64,000 nucleotides of DNA from Anaerolineaceae bacterium (GCA_016841445.1 JAENZD010000002.1:496001-560000); one strand, 5' to 3'. Positions 34,976-44,526 are shown, numbered from the stretch's first letter. The notes: generated from the letters alone by a model not told the origin. Made by a program: numbers and translations.

Positions 34976-35920
34976 ATGTCTGACTTTCCTCTTGTTTCTA
35001 TCATTACCCCTTCTTACAACCAGGCAGATTTCCTGGAATATACAATCCTATCGGTTCTCTCACAGGATTATCCCAGGATTGAGTACTGGGTTATGGACGG
35101 TGGGTCAACGGATGGCAGCATCGAGATCATCAAGAAATATGAAGACCGTTTGGCGGATTGGGTTTCGGAACCCGATAAAGGTCAGGCGGATGCGATCAAT
35201 AAAGGGTTCTCAAAGGCAAATGGTGAGATCATTGCCTGGTTGAATTCAGATGACATTTACCGGCCAAATGCCATCAAGCATGCCGTGGCAATTTTCCGGC
35301 AATCGCCTGAGGTAGGGCTGGTATACAGTGATGTTGATTCGATTGATGCTGATGGCGAGGTTTTCAACCGGATGACCTATGAACAATGGGCGCTGCCGGA
35401 TTTGATGATGTTCAAGATCCTGGGGCAGGCAAGCGTTTTCTTTCGCAGGCAGGTTTTAGGTCAAGCGGGTTTTCTTGACCCAAATTTTCACTATATGCTG
35501 GACCATCACTTGTGGCTGCGGATGGCCTCGATCACAAAACTGCAATACGCAGCCGGCCAGGTATGGGCCGCTGCCCGGATGCATGGTGGTGCGAAAAACA
35601 TTGCCCAGGCTGAAGGCTTTGGACGGGAGGCTATCCAGCTTGCGCAGTGGATGGCGGAAGATGAACGGTTTTCACCCTATTACCAGTCAAATAATCATCG
35701 GATTTGGGCAGGTGCGCACCGGTTGAATGCTTTTTACTTGTTGAATGAGGGGAAACCCGGTGCCGCACTCAAGGCTTACTGGAGCGCGTTTTGGCAGTGC
35801 CCGCAGACTGTGCTCAAAGATTGGCGGCGGATTTGCTATGCTTTATTAAGTCCTTTCAAACCAGAAAAATACCGGGATAGGTACCTGGCAAGAAAGAAAG
35901 ATCGGATCATCGAGGGTTAG
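34976..35920 (+). CDS. Glycosyltransferase family 2 protein
   Basis: A 314-residue GT-A enzyme. SIITPSYNQADFLEYT opens the fold, VMDGGSTDGSIEII is the GT2 donor loop, and IAWLNSDDIYRP carries the DD of the metal site. Residues 150-200 include the acceptor-side motif LDHHLWLRM. This protein is clearly related to the GT2 at 39893, with matching blocks such as ITPS-NQA, DGGSTDGS, DKGQ-DA-NKGF and NSDD. It carries an extra C-terminal arm with AYWSAFWQCPQ. It is one base from the GT39-like membrane protein that follows. Confidence 0.9.
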   Translation: MSDFPLVSIITPSYNQADFLEYTILSVLSQDYPRIEYWVMDGGSTDGSIEIIKKYEDRLADWVSEPDKGQADAINKGFSKANGEIIAWLNSDDIYRPNAIKHAVAIFRQSPEVGLVYSDVDSIDADGEVFNRMTYEQWALPDLMMFKILGQASVFFRRQVLGQAGFLDPNFHYMLDHHLWLRMASITKLQYAAGQVWAAARMHGGAKNIAQAEGFGREAIQLAQWMAEDERFSPYYQSNNHRIWAGAHRLNAFYLLNEGKPGAALKAYWSAFWQCPQTVLKDWRRICYALLSPFKPEKYRDRYLARKKDRIIEG

Positions 35921-35921
35921 G

Positions 35922-37448
35922 ATGAAATTTTTAAAACTCAAATCAATAATGAAGTTAAAATTCTTCACTGAGCACGAATACTGGGTTTGGATCATGCTGG
36001 CCCTGGTTTTATTTTTTGGATTGGTTGGGCGCTTCTATGATTTTGACGACCCACCGCTGGATTTCCATGCATCCCGCCAGCTCCACTCGATGTTGATTAC
36101 CAGGGGTATGTATTATGAGAGCCTGGAAGATGCCCCACAGGAGCAGAGGACATTGGCTGTCAACCAATGGAAAGCAGAAGGGGAGATTGAACCCCCAGTG
36201 ATGGAGCGTCTTTCTGCCTGGGGATACCGGTTGATTGGTGAAGATGATCTGCGGGTTCCCCGTTTCTTATCGATATTCTTTTGGACATTGGGAGGCGTGG
36301 GTTTGTTCCTGGTCTCCCGAGATTTGATTAGCGCGAAAGGTGCAGTGGTTGGTTTGGCTTTCTATATGATTCTGCCATATACACTTTTTGCCAGCCGTTC
36401 TTTTCAACCTGAGCCATTGATGACCGCGGCCATCATCTGGTCCTGGTGGGCGATGGTCGCTTGGGCAAAGAAAAAAACATGGCTTTCTGCTGTCGCGGCT
36501 GGTTTGATCTCCGGTTTAGCGATTTATATCAAACTACCTGCTGCCTTCTTTGTTCTTCCCGCTTTTGTTGGGCTGGTGCTGTCGACCGGCAAATTCAAGA
36601 AGATCCTGACCAATTCCCAGGTGATTGTGATTGCAGTCCTGAGTGTATTACCTGCCCTGGTCTACCATATTGATGGTTTTTTTATTTCCGGCTTTCTGCA
36701 AGCACAAACAAGTTTCCGGTTCTTCCCTGAATTATTAGTTGATCCGTTCCATTACCTTAGCTGGAAGGATATGATCGATTCCACTATCGGGATCGAATTT
36801 TTCTTGGTTGGCCTGGTTGGTGTATTGCTGATCAAAGAAAAATCCTACAGGGTGATGATACTCAGTCTTTTGATTGGCTATTTTCTGTATGGCACGGTAT
36901 TTGATTATCATATCGTGACTCACTCCTATTACCAAATCCCGCTGACGCCAATCGTTGCTGTTGGGTTGGCGGCCTGGGCTGGCGCTTTGGTTGAACGGGT
37001 AAAAGGCAGACAATTTTTTGCACTGATAGTTTTAAGCGCCGTGTTATTTTTCTGGATGGCTTATAATTTTTGGGATGCCCGGATGACGTTGAAACATGCT
37101 GATTACCGGGAAGAGGCAAATTTCTATGCTGAATTGGGGTCAGAACTGAAGGACTATTCGGTTGTCGCCATAACACCGAATTATGGCTACCGGCTTGGCT
37201 ATTGGGGATGGAAGCAGGCCACCAACTGGAAGTCTGTGGGTGATTTTGTCATGCGGGAAATGGCGGGTTTGGAAATTGACAGGGAAGAAATGTTAATGGA
37301 TGCTATCGAAGACCAGGACTTATTCCTGGTTACGGATTTTGAGGAATTTGAGAGCCAACCTGAAGTTAGAGAATTCTTGTGGGGTACATACCCTGTTTTT
37401 GATGAAGGTGATGGCTATCTGATCTTTGATTTACAGGATGTCAATTAG
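35922..37448 (+). CDS. GT39/ArnT-like membrane glycosyltransferase
   Basis: A 508-residue protein with about eleven membrane segments. The first outside loop reads FYDFDDPPLDFHASRQ, placing acidic residues where ArnT/PMT enzymes bind the polyprenyl-phosphate sugar, and a second loop holds GEDDLRVPRFLS. The soluble C-terminal part (about 400-508) contains YGYRLGYWGWKQATNW and many acidic residues. The length and topology fit GT39/GT83-like enzymes using lipid-linked donors on the outer face. The gene ends the plus-strand island. The next gene is convergent, 26 bases away, with no clear terminator hairpin between them. Confidence 0.72.
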   Translation: MKFLKLKSIMKLKFFTEHEYWVWIMLALVLFFGLVGRFYDFDDPPLDFHASRQLHSMLITRGMYYESLEDAPQEQRTLAVNQWKAEGEIEPPVMERLSAWGYRLIGEDDLRVPRFLSIFFWTLGGVGLFLVSRDLISAKGAVVGLAFYMILPYTLFASRSFQPEPLMTAAIIWSWWAMVAWAKKKTWLSAVAAGLISGLAIYIKLPAAFFVLPAFVGLVLSTGKFKKILTNSQVIVIAVLSVLPALVYHIDGFFISGFLQAQTSFRFFPELLVDPFHYLSWKDMIDSTIGIEFFLVGLVGVLLIKEKSYRVMILSLLIGYFLYGTVFDYHIVTHSYYQIPLTPIVAVGLAAWAGALVERVKGRQFFALIVLSAVLFFWMAYNFWDARMTLKHADYREEANFYAELGSELKDYSVVAITPNYGYRLGYWGWKQATNWKSVGDFVMREMAGLEIDREEMLMDAIEDQDLFLVTDFEEFESQPEVREFLWGTYPVFDEGDGYLIFDLQDVN

Positions 37449-37474
37449 AGCGAACTTTGGTCTTGAAAGGCAAT

Positions 37475-39025
37475 TTACCCGGTTACCGCTGCTTCAGTAT
37501 TTGCTTCTTCCGTAAGCTCCTTTTGGACAATGAGCCTGCTGGCTGTGATCAGCCCGGCGATGATCCATTGGTAAGGCAGTGCAAATGAATCAACGCTGAA
37601 CCCTTCAACGAGGAAGGTTAGGATAAAGAATTTTCCTGCCAGACCGACAATCTTCATAAGCGGATCATGGCATTTTTGAATGAAGGAACTGCTGCGCCAT
37701 AGCAGATAGATCCAGGTCATAAATAAGGCAAAACCGATCAATCCTGTTTCAGCAAGCAGCCGGAACCATAAAGATTTGATATTGATGATGACATTTGTTT
37801 GGAACAGCAGGTTTCGAATTTCGTAAGATTCATAACCCAGGCTGTTCATATTGTCCACAAAATAGAAACCCGCATTTCCCAACCCTACGCCAAAAGGATG
37901 GTCATTGAAGATGTTCCATCCGCCAAACCAGTAAATGGTGCGCTCATAGAATGCCAGCCGGCGAGCCAGGATGATAAAACCGGTTTCAGTGATCGAAAGG
38001 TCATCGAAATTTGCTGCGGTGATCTGGTCCAGGATCAGTTGGTAGCGGCCGTCAGTTCGGCTGGCAACTTTAAGGAAAGCAAGCACCCCACCAAAAACAA
38101 CGGTAATGATAAAAAGGATCAGCAGGAGGGCGAGAAGAACCCTTACAAGCTTTGGCCGTTTGATCCTGACCTTTTTTTGTTTTAAAAACGCTGAAAGCAT
38201 GATCTTATACAGTCGGTTCACGCCCAGGATGCACACATAGCCAAGGAGAACCACCAAAGCAAGCAAGCCGATCCGCGGGAAACTGAAAATGAAGGCGGTC
38301 AATCCAAGAACCAGCAGCAAATCTTCAATTTGGAAGCGCCAGACTCTGACCTTGAACAAAGATTTGCGCTGAAAGACCGCAGAAAACCAGATGGGGAAGA
38401 GTACCAGATCGAAAAACAAAACAAACCAGGAGGGTTCGTAGGCAAATCCACTCAGGCGGTCGGTATACTGCAGACCTGATTTTTGGTAAACCAGAGAAGA
38501 CCTGAAATTTGTTATCCATCCCGGGAAATTGGCCGTGCTTCCAAATGTCCGAAGCAGGATAATTTCAATGGCTGACCAGATAATGATCAGGACACCGCCG
38601 ATATAAAGAAAGAGGAAAAACTGTTTGACAATGGATTTGTTTTGAATGTATACGGATAAGGTGATGTAAAAACTAAGGCCAAGCCCCAGTGTGATCAGGG
38701 CTCGAAAACCCTCATCAAAAAAAGTCCTGTCCCGGATGTAAAAGCCATCCAGGAAAAACGCACCTGCTGTTACAACAATGGAAAACAGTGTAAAATAAAC
38801 CAGCGGTTGGATTTCTTTGGGAAATGGTCCTTTTCGTATCACGAAGGGGATCAGCCAAACCAGCATTAAAAGGGCCAGCGGAATGGCTGAAAAAGGGGCG
38901 ACTAAAGAACTGGTCACACGCCTGATCAGGGGAAATGTGGTCAGTGGTAGACCAATCAGGATCAGAGCAAATAAGATCGTTTGGACAAGTTCATAGATCG
39001 ATTTTCTCGATGTTTTTGACAGCAT
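37475..39025 (-). CDS. O-antigen polymerase/ligase family membrane protein (Wzy/WaaL-like)
   Basis: A 516-residue protein with about eleven or twelve hydrophobic segments. A large outside loop (about 305-400) is followed by DHPFGVGLGNAGFYF, the motif that characterises the Wzy_C region. The loop includes ERTIYWFGGWNIFND. These enzymes either polymerise repeat units or ligate the finished glycan to its acceptor on the outer face. The gene is on the minus strand, six bases downstream of the Wzz-like gene, with which it forms a two-gene operon. Their pairing suggests a Wzy role, because chain-length regulators accompany polymerases. A ligase role is still possible because the island also has an ABC exporter. 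Confidence 0.85.
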   Translation of the reverse strand: MLSKTSRKSIYELVQTILFALILIGLPLTTFPLIRRVTSSLVAPFSAIPLALLMLVWLIPFVIRKGPFPKEIQPLVYFTLFSIVVTAGAFFLDGFYIRDRTFFDEGFRALITLGLGLSFYITLSVYIQNKSIVKQFFLFLYIGGVLIIIWSAIEIILLRTFGSTANFPGWITNFRSSLVYQKSGLQYTDRLSGFAYEPSWFVLFFDLVLFPIWFSAVFQRKSLFKVRVWRFQIEDLLLVLGLTAFIFSFPRIGLLALVVLLGYVCILGVNRLYKIMLSAFLKQKKVRIKRPKLVRVLLALLLILFIITVVFGGVLAFLKVASRTDGRYQLILDQITAANFDDLSITETGFIILARRLAFYERTIYWFGGWNIFNDHPFGVGLGNAGFYFVDNMNSLGYESYEIRNLLFQTNVIINIKSLWFRLLAETGLIGFALFMTWIYLLWRSSSFIQKCHDPLMKIVGLAGKFFILTFLVEGFSVDSFALPYQWIIAGLITASRLIVQKELTEEANTEAAVTG

Positions 39026-39031
39026 CAGGAT

Positions 39032-39697
39032 CTACCCCTTTTTGCGGTTCGAAAGATAGCGATGCTGAAAATCAACAAATGCGATTCCAACGATGAAACC
39101 GATCACAAAACCTGCCATCATCAGGATGTTCCTGTTTTGGTAGATCGGTGTACCTGGCAAGCTGGCTTCTGAAAGGAAATCTACGAGAACGTAAGATTCA
39201 AGTATGCTTTCAGCTTGATCCTCTTCTAACTGCTGAATTGCCAGTTCTGCCCAATAATTAGTGACATCTTGCGCAATTTCAGGGTTCACATGCCGGAAGC
39301 GAAGGTACCATTCGGAATGCAACCGTTCGATCAGGCTGTCTTTCATGAACTGCTCATCGCTCAGGGAAGGATCAAGGGATTGTGCAAATGCCATTGCTTC
39401 ATCCCGAACCTTTAATAAACTGCGTTGAACGACAGAAAGCGCTAGGTCAACCTCATATTGTGCGAATGTCACGGGTTGGTGATCTTCATCGACGAGGTTC
39501 TCAAAATTGATCTCACTGTAGTCCAGTGAGGTTGAAAAGATCGCTTCTGCTTGATATTTTGGTGGTCGGAGGTAGGAAAATCCTAATCCCAATAAACCGA
39601 AGATGATGGCAAACAAAGCAATCTTCCACCAGTTATTGAGCAGATGCTGGAATGTCGTTATCAATGGTAAAGGTTCTTGTTTGGATGTATTGTCCAT
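39032..39697 (-). CDS. Wzz-like chain-length determinant protein
   Basis: A 221-residue protein with membrane helices at about 25-43 and 189-208. The first is followed by YLRPPKYQAEA, the proline-rich segment typical of Wzz/polysaccharide co-polymerases. The central part is predicted helical and acidic. No tyrosine-kinase Walker domain follows the second helix, only a short basic tail, so it is a Wzz type 1 rather than a BY-kinase. A minus-strand promoter with extended -10 precedes it. Co-transcription with the Wzy-like gene supports a role in setting glycan chain length. Confidence 0.85.
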   Translation of the reverse strand: MDNTSKQEPLPLITTFQHLLNNWWKIALFAIIFGLLGLGFSYLRPPKYQAEAIFSTSLDYSEINFENLVDEDHQPVTFAQYEVDLALSVVQRSLLKVRDEAMAFAQSLDPSLSDEQFMKDSLIERLHSEWYLRFRHVNPEIAQDVTNYWAELAIQQLEEDQAESILESYVLVDFLSEASLPGTPIYQNRNILMMAGFVIGFIVGIAFVDFQHRYLSNRKKG

Positions 39698-39729
39698 AAA
39701 ATTGAAATCCTTAATTCCCTGCCTCCAAA

Positions 39730-39738
39730 ATTATAACA
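39730..39738 (-). promoter_or_regulatory. Extended -10 promoter for the Wzz/Wzy pair
   Basis: On the minus strand TGT directly precedes TATAAT (complement of 39730-39735). Transcription would start near 39724, about 27 bases ahead of the Wzz-like ATG, with AAGGA as ribosome site. A TATAAT at 39824-39829 on the plus strand may serve the divergent GT2 at 39893, although its -35 region is poor. Confidence 0.5.
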
Positions 39739-39892
39739 TAGAGAAGCAAATCAAATATTCCAGGGTTTCCTGCCGCATTCTTTATTTGATAAACATCTTA
39801 CTTCTTATTCATCTTAAGTACAGTATAATAATGGCGCTTTTCACCCGGGTTCATTGCCAGGAAGGATTGTACCCGCAATAATAAGGTTTAGA

Positions 39893-40672
39893 ATGTCACA
39901 ACCTCCTCTATTTTCTATCATTACGCCGTCGTTTAACCAGGCAAAATTCCTGCGCCGGACAATAGAATCTGTATTAATGCAAGACATCCCCAATGTGGAA
40001 TATATCATTATGGATGGCGGTTCAACAGATGGCAGCCAGGCGATCATTAAGGAATATGAAGATCAACTGGCTTATTGGGAATCTGCCCCTGATAAGGGAC
40101 AAACAGATGCACTCAATAAGGGCTTCAATCGAGCCCGAGGCAAATATCTTGCCTGGATAAATTCAGATGATGTCTACCACCCCGGGGCCTTTGCGGAAGC
40201 AGCGAAATATCTTGATGCGCACCCTGAGGTTGGGATGGTGTACAGCGACTGCACATTTATTGATGCGGAAGGCCGGGAGATCGGCCAATTCCCAGCCGCC
40301 CAAACGAATTATGAGCGGCTCAGGCGCGGTTATGTGCACATACCGCAGCAGGCTTCTTTCTTCCGGGCAGACCTATGGCAAAAAGTTGGTCCCCTTGACC
40401 CCAGTTTTTATTTTGCGATGGATTATGACCTATGGGTCAGGCTGGCAAAGGAAGCCCCCCTTGTTTACCTGCCTGGATGGACCTGGGCAAGTTTCCGCCT
40501 GCACGGCGCTGCTAAAACGATTGAGGCAGATTCCCGCTGCTGGCCAGAGATGCTGCGGGTGCACTACCGTGAGGGTGGTCACTGGTATGAACCGATTATT
40601 TGGAAGTACCTGGTGAGAAAAATCGCTGCGCCGATCATCCAATGGCGCAGGCGCAGGATGTTTCGCTCCTGA
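39893..40672 (+). CDS. Glycosyltransferase family 2 protein
   Basis: A 259-residue GT-A enzyme. The ATG at 39893 with AAGG seven bases ahead is chosen over the in-frame ATG at 39854. It has SIITPSFNQAKFLRRT, IMDGGSTDGSQAII, and LAWINSDDVYHPG for the metal site, then AMDYDLWVRLAK. It is a shorter relative of the GT2 at 34976, lacking that protein's C-terminal extension and ending in a basic tail (QWRRRRMF). It stands alone on the plus strand between the Wzz/Wzy pair and the small Cys-rich gene. It probably still belongs to the surface glycan system. Confidence 0.9.
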   Translation: MSQPPLFSIITPSFNQAKFLRRTIESVLMQDIPNVEYIIMDGGSTDGSQAIIKEYEDQLAYWESAPDKGQTDALNKGFNRARGKYLAWINSDDVYHPGAFAEAAKYLDAHPEVGMVYSDCTFIDAEGREIGQFPAAQTNYERLRRGYVHIPQQASFFRADLWQKVGPLDPSFYFAMDYDLWVRLAKEAPLVYLPGWTWASFRLHGAAKTIEADSRCWPEMLRVHYREGGHWYEPIIWKYLVRKIAAPIIQWRRRRMFRS

Positions 40673-40692
40673 ACCAACGGGCAGTTAACAAT

Positions 40693-40720
40693 TTGTTAAT
40701 TTTTCTCATTGTGCTATAAT
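40693..40720 (+). promoter_or_regulatory. Strong candidate promoter of the small Cys-rich gene
   Basis: TTGTTA at 40693-40698 is followed after 16 bases by TATAAT at 40715-40720, and TGC directly precedes the -10 box. Transcription would start near 40727, giving a leader of about 45 bases with GGAGG at 40760-40764. Confidence 0.7.
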
Positions 40721-40771
40721 AAATTTGTGTAGATTATTGGTAGGTATGCGAGAGTTTTTGGAGGTTAAGCT

Positions 40772-41017
40772 GTGGCTTATCGAAATTGGGAAGTTATAAA
40801 GATATCTTATTGTGAACAAGCGGGTGAGGAAGTTGCCCTTGAGGCGGAGATTGTCTATCCGGCTACCTTTCTGCCGGAGCAAGCCCCCCGGATCATCGCG
40901 CACCGTTGCTCACGAGGCCTGGCATGCAACAGCTTCAAGCAGGGAGGATGCTGCTGGTCAGGGACAAATCCCGGTTATGATCCGTTCAAAGAGCCTCAGG
41001 TCGAAAAACCTGCTTAA
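40772..41017 (+). CDS. Small cysteine-rich protein of unknown function
   Basis: An 81-residue protein beginning with GTG seven bases after GGAGG. It has C14 and a tight group H44-C46-C52-C60-C61 in a segment HRCSRGLACNSF and KQGGCCW, which could bind a metal or form disulfides. There is no signal peptide or membrane helix, so it should be cytoplasmic. Its C-terminus, GTNPGYDPF, is Gly/Pro-rich. The gene has its own promoter (40693-40720) and a long terminator hairpin (41041-41080), so it is a monocistronic unit, independent of the polysaccharide genes. I do not recognise the family. Confidence 0.78.
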   Translation: MAYRNWEVIKISYCEQAGEEVALEAEIVYPATFLPEQAPRIIAHRCSRGLACNSFKQGGCCWSGTNPGYDPFKEPQVEKPA

Positions 41018-41040
41018 TTAAAAACTTATTTGTTATAAAT

Positions 41041-41080
41041 AAACCGTAGAGGCGCTGCTTGAAGCGCCTCTACGTGGTTT
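41041..41080. terminator. Long hairpin between convergent genes, likely bidirectional terminator
   Basis: GTAGAGGCGCT at 41046-41056 pairs perfectly with AGCGCCTCTAC at 41063-41073 around a 6-base loop. AAACC at 41041-41045 and GGTTT at 41076-41080 can extend the stem past a two-base bulge. It separates the Cys-rich gene from the convergent glycine C-acetyltransferase gene. Confidence 0.8.
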
Positions 41081-41110
41081 CTATATGGCGATAAACTATA
41101 GTAATTGATT

Positions 41111-42292
41111 TTAGATAACGCCCAGTGCTTTACCAACTTTAGTAAAAGCACTCAGAGTCTGTTCAATATCTGCTTCGGAGTGTGCCGCGGAGATCATCAC
41201 CCTGATCCGGGCTTTGCCTTCCGGGACGGTTGGGAAACCTAAGGCCATGGCAAATACGCCCTGGTCATATAGCATGCGGCTGAATTCCCGTGCAAGTTTC
41301 GCTTCACCCAGCATGACGGGTGTGATGGGGGTCATGCTTTTGCCGGTGTCAAAACCAAGCTTACCCATCTCCCTCTTGAAAATTTCAGCGTTTTTCCATA
41401 AGCGATCTACCAGTTCGGTCGATTCTTCCAACACGTTAATTGCTGCAATGGTGGCGGCTACATCCGGGATGGTCACTGCAGAAGAGAACAGGAATGGGCG
41501 CCCACGCTGGCGCAGCCATTCAATGATCCTGGGGTTGCCGGCCACAACGCCGCCCATAACGCCAAAAGCTTTTGAGAACGTACCGACTTCTACATCAACC
41601 CGCCCATGTAAGCCGAAGTGATCTACAATACCGCGGCCGCCTTCACCCAATACACCTTCACCATGGGCGTCATCAACCATCATTATCAGTTCGTGTTTTT
41701 CAGCAATTTCCGTGATCTTATCCAGGGGTGGGAAGTCGCCGTCCATTGAGAAAACACCATCCGTCACGACCAATCCGCGCCGGTATTTGCCTTCATTTTC
41801 TTTAATGACTTTCTCCAATGAATTGGGGTCTGCGTGATCATAGCGGATGATATCCGCACGGGACAGCCTGCAGCCGTCGATGATCGAAGCATGGTTGAGC
41901 TCATCAGAGAAAATGGCGTCCCCTTTTCCGACGAGCGCAGGGATTGTTCCCAGGTTAGCCGTAAATCCGGACTGGAAGGTGATTGCATCTTCCACACGCT
42001 TGAATTTAGCTATCCTCTTTTCAAGCTCCAGGTGCAGGTCCAGCGTGCCAGCAATGGTCCGCACAGCACCCGGACCGACGCCGAAATCCGACATGGCATC
42101 CTTTGCAGCTTGGATGAGCCGTGGGTGATTGGCAAGCCCCAGGTAGTTATTTGAGCAAAAATTGAGGACTTTCTTGCCGTCAACGACAAGCCAGGCGCCC
42201 TGGGGTGAGCTCAGGGTGCGGATCTTGTTGTACAGTCCTGATTCCTTGAGGTTTTGAAGTTCCTCATCGATCCAATTAAGTTTGTTTGACAT
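41111..42292 (-). CDS. kbl: Glycine C-acetyltransferase (2-amino-3-ketobutyrate CoA ligase)
   Basis: A 393-residue PLP enzyme of the alpha-oxoamine synthase family. It has the catalytic lysine K240 in GTFSKAFG, D206 in VDDAHGEG for the pyridine nitrogen, and [12 protein letters not shown] for cofactor stacking. The length and the [25 protein letters not shown] start region, given here as [11 protein letters not shown], match Kbl. It cleaves 2-amino-3-ketobutyrate with CoA to glycine and acetyl-CoA in threonine breakdown. A threonine dehydrogenase is not adjacent. The close relatives BioF and serine palmitoyltransferase are less likely given the motifs. GAGGG stands five bases before the ATG. 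Confidence 0.9.
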   Translation of the reverse strand: MSNKLNWIDEELQNLKESGLYNKIRTLSSPQGAWLVVDGKKVLNFCSNNYLGLANHPRLIQAAKDAMSDFGVGPGAVRTIAGTLDLHLELEKRIAKFKRVEDAITFQSGFTANLGTIPALVGKGDAIFSDELNHASIIDGCRLSRADIIRYDHADPNSLEKVIKENEGKYRRGLVVTDGVFSMDGDFPPLDKITEIAEKHELIMMVDDAHGEGVLGEGGRGIVDHFGLHGRVDVEVGTFSKAFGVMGGVVAGNPRIIEWLRQRGRPFLFSSAVTIPDVAATIAAINVLEESTELVDRLWKNAEIFKREMGKLGFDTGKSMTPITPVMLGEAKLAREFSRMLYDQGVFAMALGFPTVPEGKARIRVMISAAHSEADIEQTLSAFTKVGKALGVI

Positions 42293-42336
42293 GGTTCCCT
42301 CTATAAGTGGTGAGTAGGTTAACGATTACGTCCACA

Positions 42337-42342
42337 ATTATA
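42337..42342 (-). promoter_or_regulatory. Candidate -10 box for kbl
   Basis: A perfect TATAAT on the minus strand (complement of 42337-42342) lies about 45 bases upstream of the kbl ATG. No good -35 box was found. It would let kbl be transcribed separately from the GT39-like gene upstream of it. Confidence 0.4.
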
Positions 42343-42396
42343 CCTGTCCTTTAATTGCATTTCCTGATAATGAAATGATCTCAATGATATTTTTCA

Positions 42397-44526
42397 TCAC
42401 TTAAAAGAAACTTCCCAAAGGTGAACATGTGCGATTTCACCATCATAGATATTGAGGATTTCTAACCTGAGTTCATCGGCCAAATAAGATTGCGTGAAAT
42501 TAAGCAGAACATTACGAGTCGTGATCGCGCCTTCCACGTCACTGGATATTGTTTCAATTTCTTCTCCCCTGTAATATACGGAGGCAGATACCCTGGTTGG
42601 GGTACCGCCGATCATCGCTGTGATTTCGCTGATTTGAATGGGCTCAGGAAAATTGAGGATTAGCTTGAGCGGGTTGGCTTCAAGGGTGCGGATCAAAGTT
42701 GTCGAGTCGCCATCAAAGGCATGTTTGATCTCGTTTATATCGAGGATCGGATACTGCACGAGGACGGACTGGTCTTCGATGGTTATGCTGTCGGTGATCA
42801 GTTGTTGACGCTCAGCCCGTTCTTCTGCCAGGATTTCTTCTATATTATTGACGTAATCCAACCGGGCGAAATAGAATCCTTTTTGCCCATCCGGGTAGTC
42901 CAGGGTTTCCTCTACCGTCAGATTCGTGAATTTCCCGGATTCATTAATGAAATCAAGGTCATCCTGGGTCATCACGAAGAGCAGGTCATTGCTCAATGAC
43001 TGGAAGCTGTATCCCCAGGCATTGATGTTTCCCATCATAATGTTGGGATGATCATCCGTGAAATAGCGCATTAAGACATCTGATCCGTTTGCCCAGGTCG
43101 AACTCACAATGATCTTTGTACCAGGCTTTTCTTTGGCAATTTCAACGGCACGGCTGAAGACCTGCTGACCACCGTACTGCATCCCACTCAGCCCGTAGTC
43201 GTCGTACCAAGTCGGTCCTTTGAAAAGGGCTTCTCCCAGCATCCAGAAACTGACTAAACTAAAAGCTAAAAATAAGCCAATCGAAATATGCCACTGGCGA
43301 ATTTTAGGCCATTTTATTCGCATCCAGTTGAAGGAGATTTCAAGACCCAATGCTGTGAACAGGACAGCGGGAATGATGAAGGCCATGCCGCGCGTGATAC
43401 CCCAATCCACAACCGCAGCGCCTGTCGGTGCAGCCAGTGCTGCAAGGATCAGGGTTCGATACCTGTTATCCTTAAATCGCCTTATGCATTGGATAAAACC
43501 GATCAGCCAGAAGGGGAAGGTGACCCAGAGGAGATGACCATAGCCCTGCATGGTGTGGCGAGCAAGATCATTCTGGTAGGAGAACAACCAGGTTGGCAAG
43601 CTCAGGCCTGGCCAAAGAGCATCAAGGAATGAGGGATCAGGCCAGAACCAGTAGATTGGATTGAGCCCCTTAAGATAGTTAAGAATGTAAGTCAGCACTT
43701 TCTGGGAAAATGGGATGGGTTTTACCCAGTAGGAATTCAGCACGGTGAGATGCTGCAAGGTCTCGCTGCTCCGGGTCAGGATGTGGCGAAAATAGGGTAA
43801 GAAAAGCAGGATCAACAGACCTAATCCGATCAAAGCCATTTTACGGTTTTGCCAGTGATATTTTGCATCAAAAACCAGCAGCAGAAGCCCGGTGATAACG
43901 ATGATCACCTGGCCAGGGCTGTAGGCGTAGAACGCTAGTGCACCGAACAGCAGTGCCAGCAGGAGCGACCCGGGATAACCATCCCGGTAGCGCAGGTAGA
44001 AGAAAAGAAATCCTGCAAACATGGACGCCATGATCACCGTTTCGAAAGCGGTGCGGGAATGTAGAAACCAGGTTGGGGTTGCCGCTATCAGCAGGGTTCC
44101 CAGCCACCAATTGCGGCTTTTGAAGGTGTTACGCAAGATCAATCCCAGGCTGATAGCTGCTGCTAATGTCAGCAAGACTGAGACACCCCGCGTGATCCAA
44201 ACGGATTTGCCAAATACCAGCATTGGGATGATTTGGGCGTAAACGGAAAGGCTCAGGTTGAATTGGCCCCCGTTCTCAAAATAGGTTGGGAGCAGAACGC
44301 CATCGGGGCTTCGAAAACTATTATTAATCAGATCGACAGCGTGCTGGGATTGAATGGCTTCATCGGTGAAAAAATAGATCGGGAAGTCTGGTAACCGGAC
44401 AAAACGGGTTGACAGGTAGACAAGGAGTGAAAGGAGAAAGAGAAATAAAGCCAGTCGTGGATGAGATCGTTTTGTGTTTTTAGGTGGGGATTTCGTATCA
44501 GTTTCTGGGGAACCAGCCTGAGCCAT
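42397..44526 (-). CDS. Large GT39-like membrane protein with C-terminal extracytoplasmic domain
   Basis: A 709-residue protein. After a Pro/Lys-rich cytoplasmic start and one helix comes IYFFTDEAIQSQHA, whose D-E pair fits the donor-binding loop of GT39/PMT-type enzymes. About twelve helices span residues 25-430. The remaining 270 residues are soluble and would lie outside. They end in a beta-rich stretch with PLKLILNFPEPIQISEIT, split here as LKLILNFPEP and IQISEIT, that resembles carbohydrate-binding F5/8-type modules. GGAG precedes the ATG. It lies between the amidase and kbl on the minus strand. A role in envelope or protein glycosylation is likely; the substrate is unknown. Confidence 0.72.
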   Translation of the reverse strand: MAQAGSPETDTKSPPKNTKRSHPRLALFLFLLSLLVYLSTRFVRLPDFPIYFFTDEAIQSQHAVDLINNSFRSPDGVLLPTYFENGGQFNLSLSVYAQIIPMLVFGKSVWITRGVSVLLTLAAAISLGLILRNTFKSRNWWLGTLLIAATPTWFLHSRTAFETVIMASMFAGFLFFYLRYRDGYPGSLLLALLFGALAFYAYSPGQVIIVITGLLLLVFDAKYHWQNRKMALIGLGLLILLFLPYFRHILTRSSETLQHLTVLNSYWVKPIPFSQKVLTYILNYLKGLNPIYWFWPDPSFLDALWPGLSLPTWLFSYQNDLARHTMQGYGHLLWVTFPFWLIGFIQCIRRFKDNRYRTLILAALAAPTGAAVVDWGITRGMAFIIPAVLFTALGLEISFNWMRIKWPKIRQWHISIGLFLAFSLVSFWMLGEALFKGPTWYDDYGLSGMQYGGQQVFSRAVEIAKEKPGTKIIVSSTWANGSDVLMRYFTDDHPNIMMGNINAWGYSFQSLSNDLLFVMTQDDLDFINESGKFTNLTVEETLDYPDGQKGFYFARLDYVNNIEEILAEERAERQQLITDSITIEDQSVLVQYPILDINEIKHAFDGDSTTLIRTLEANPLKLILNFPEPIQISEITAMIGGTPTRVSASVYYRGEEIETISSDVEGAITTRNVLLNFTQSYLADELRLEILNIYDGEIAHVHLWEVSFK

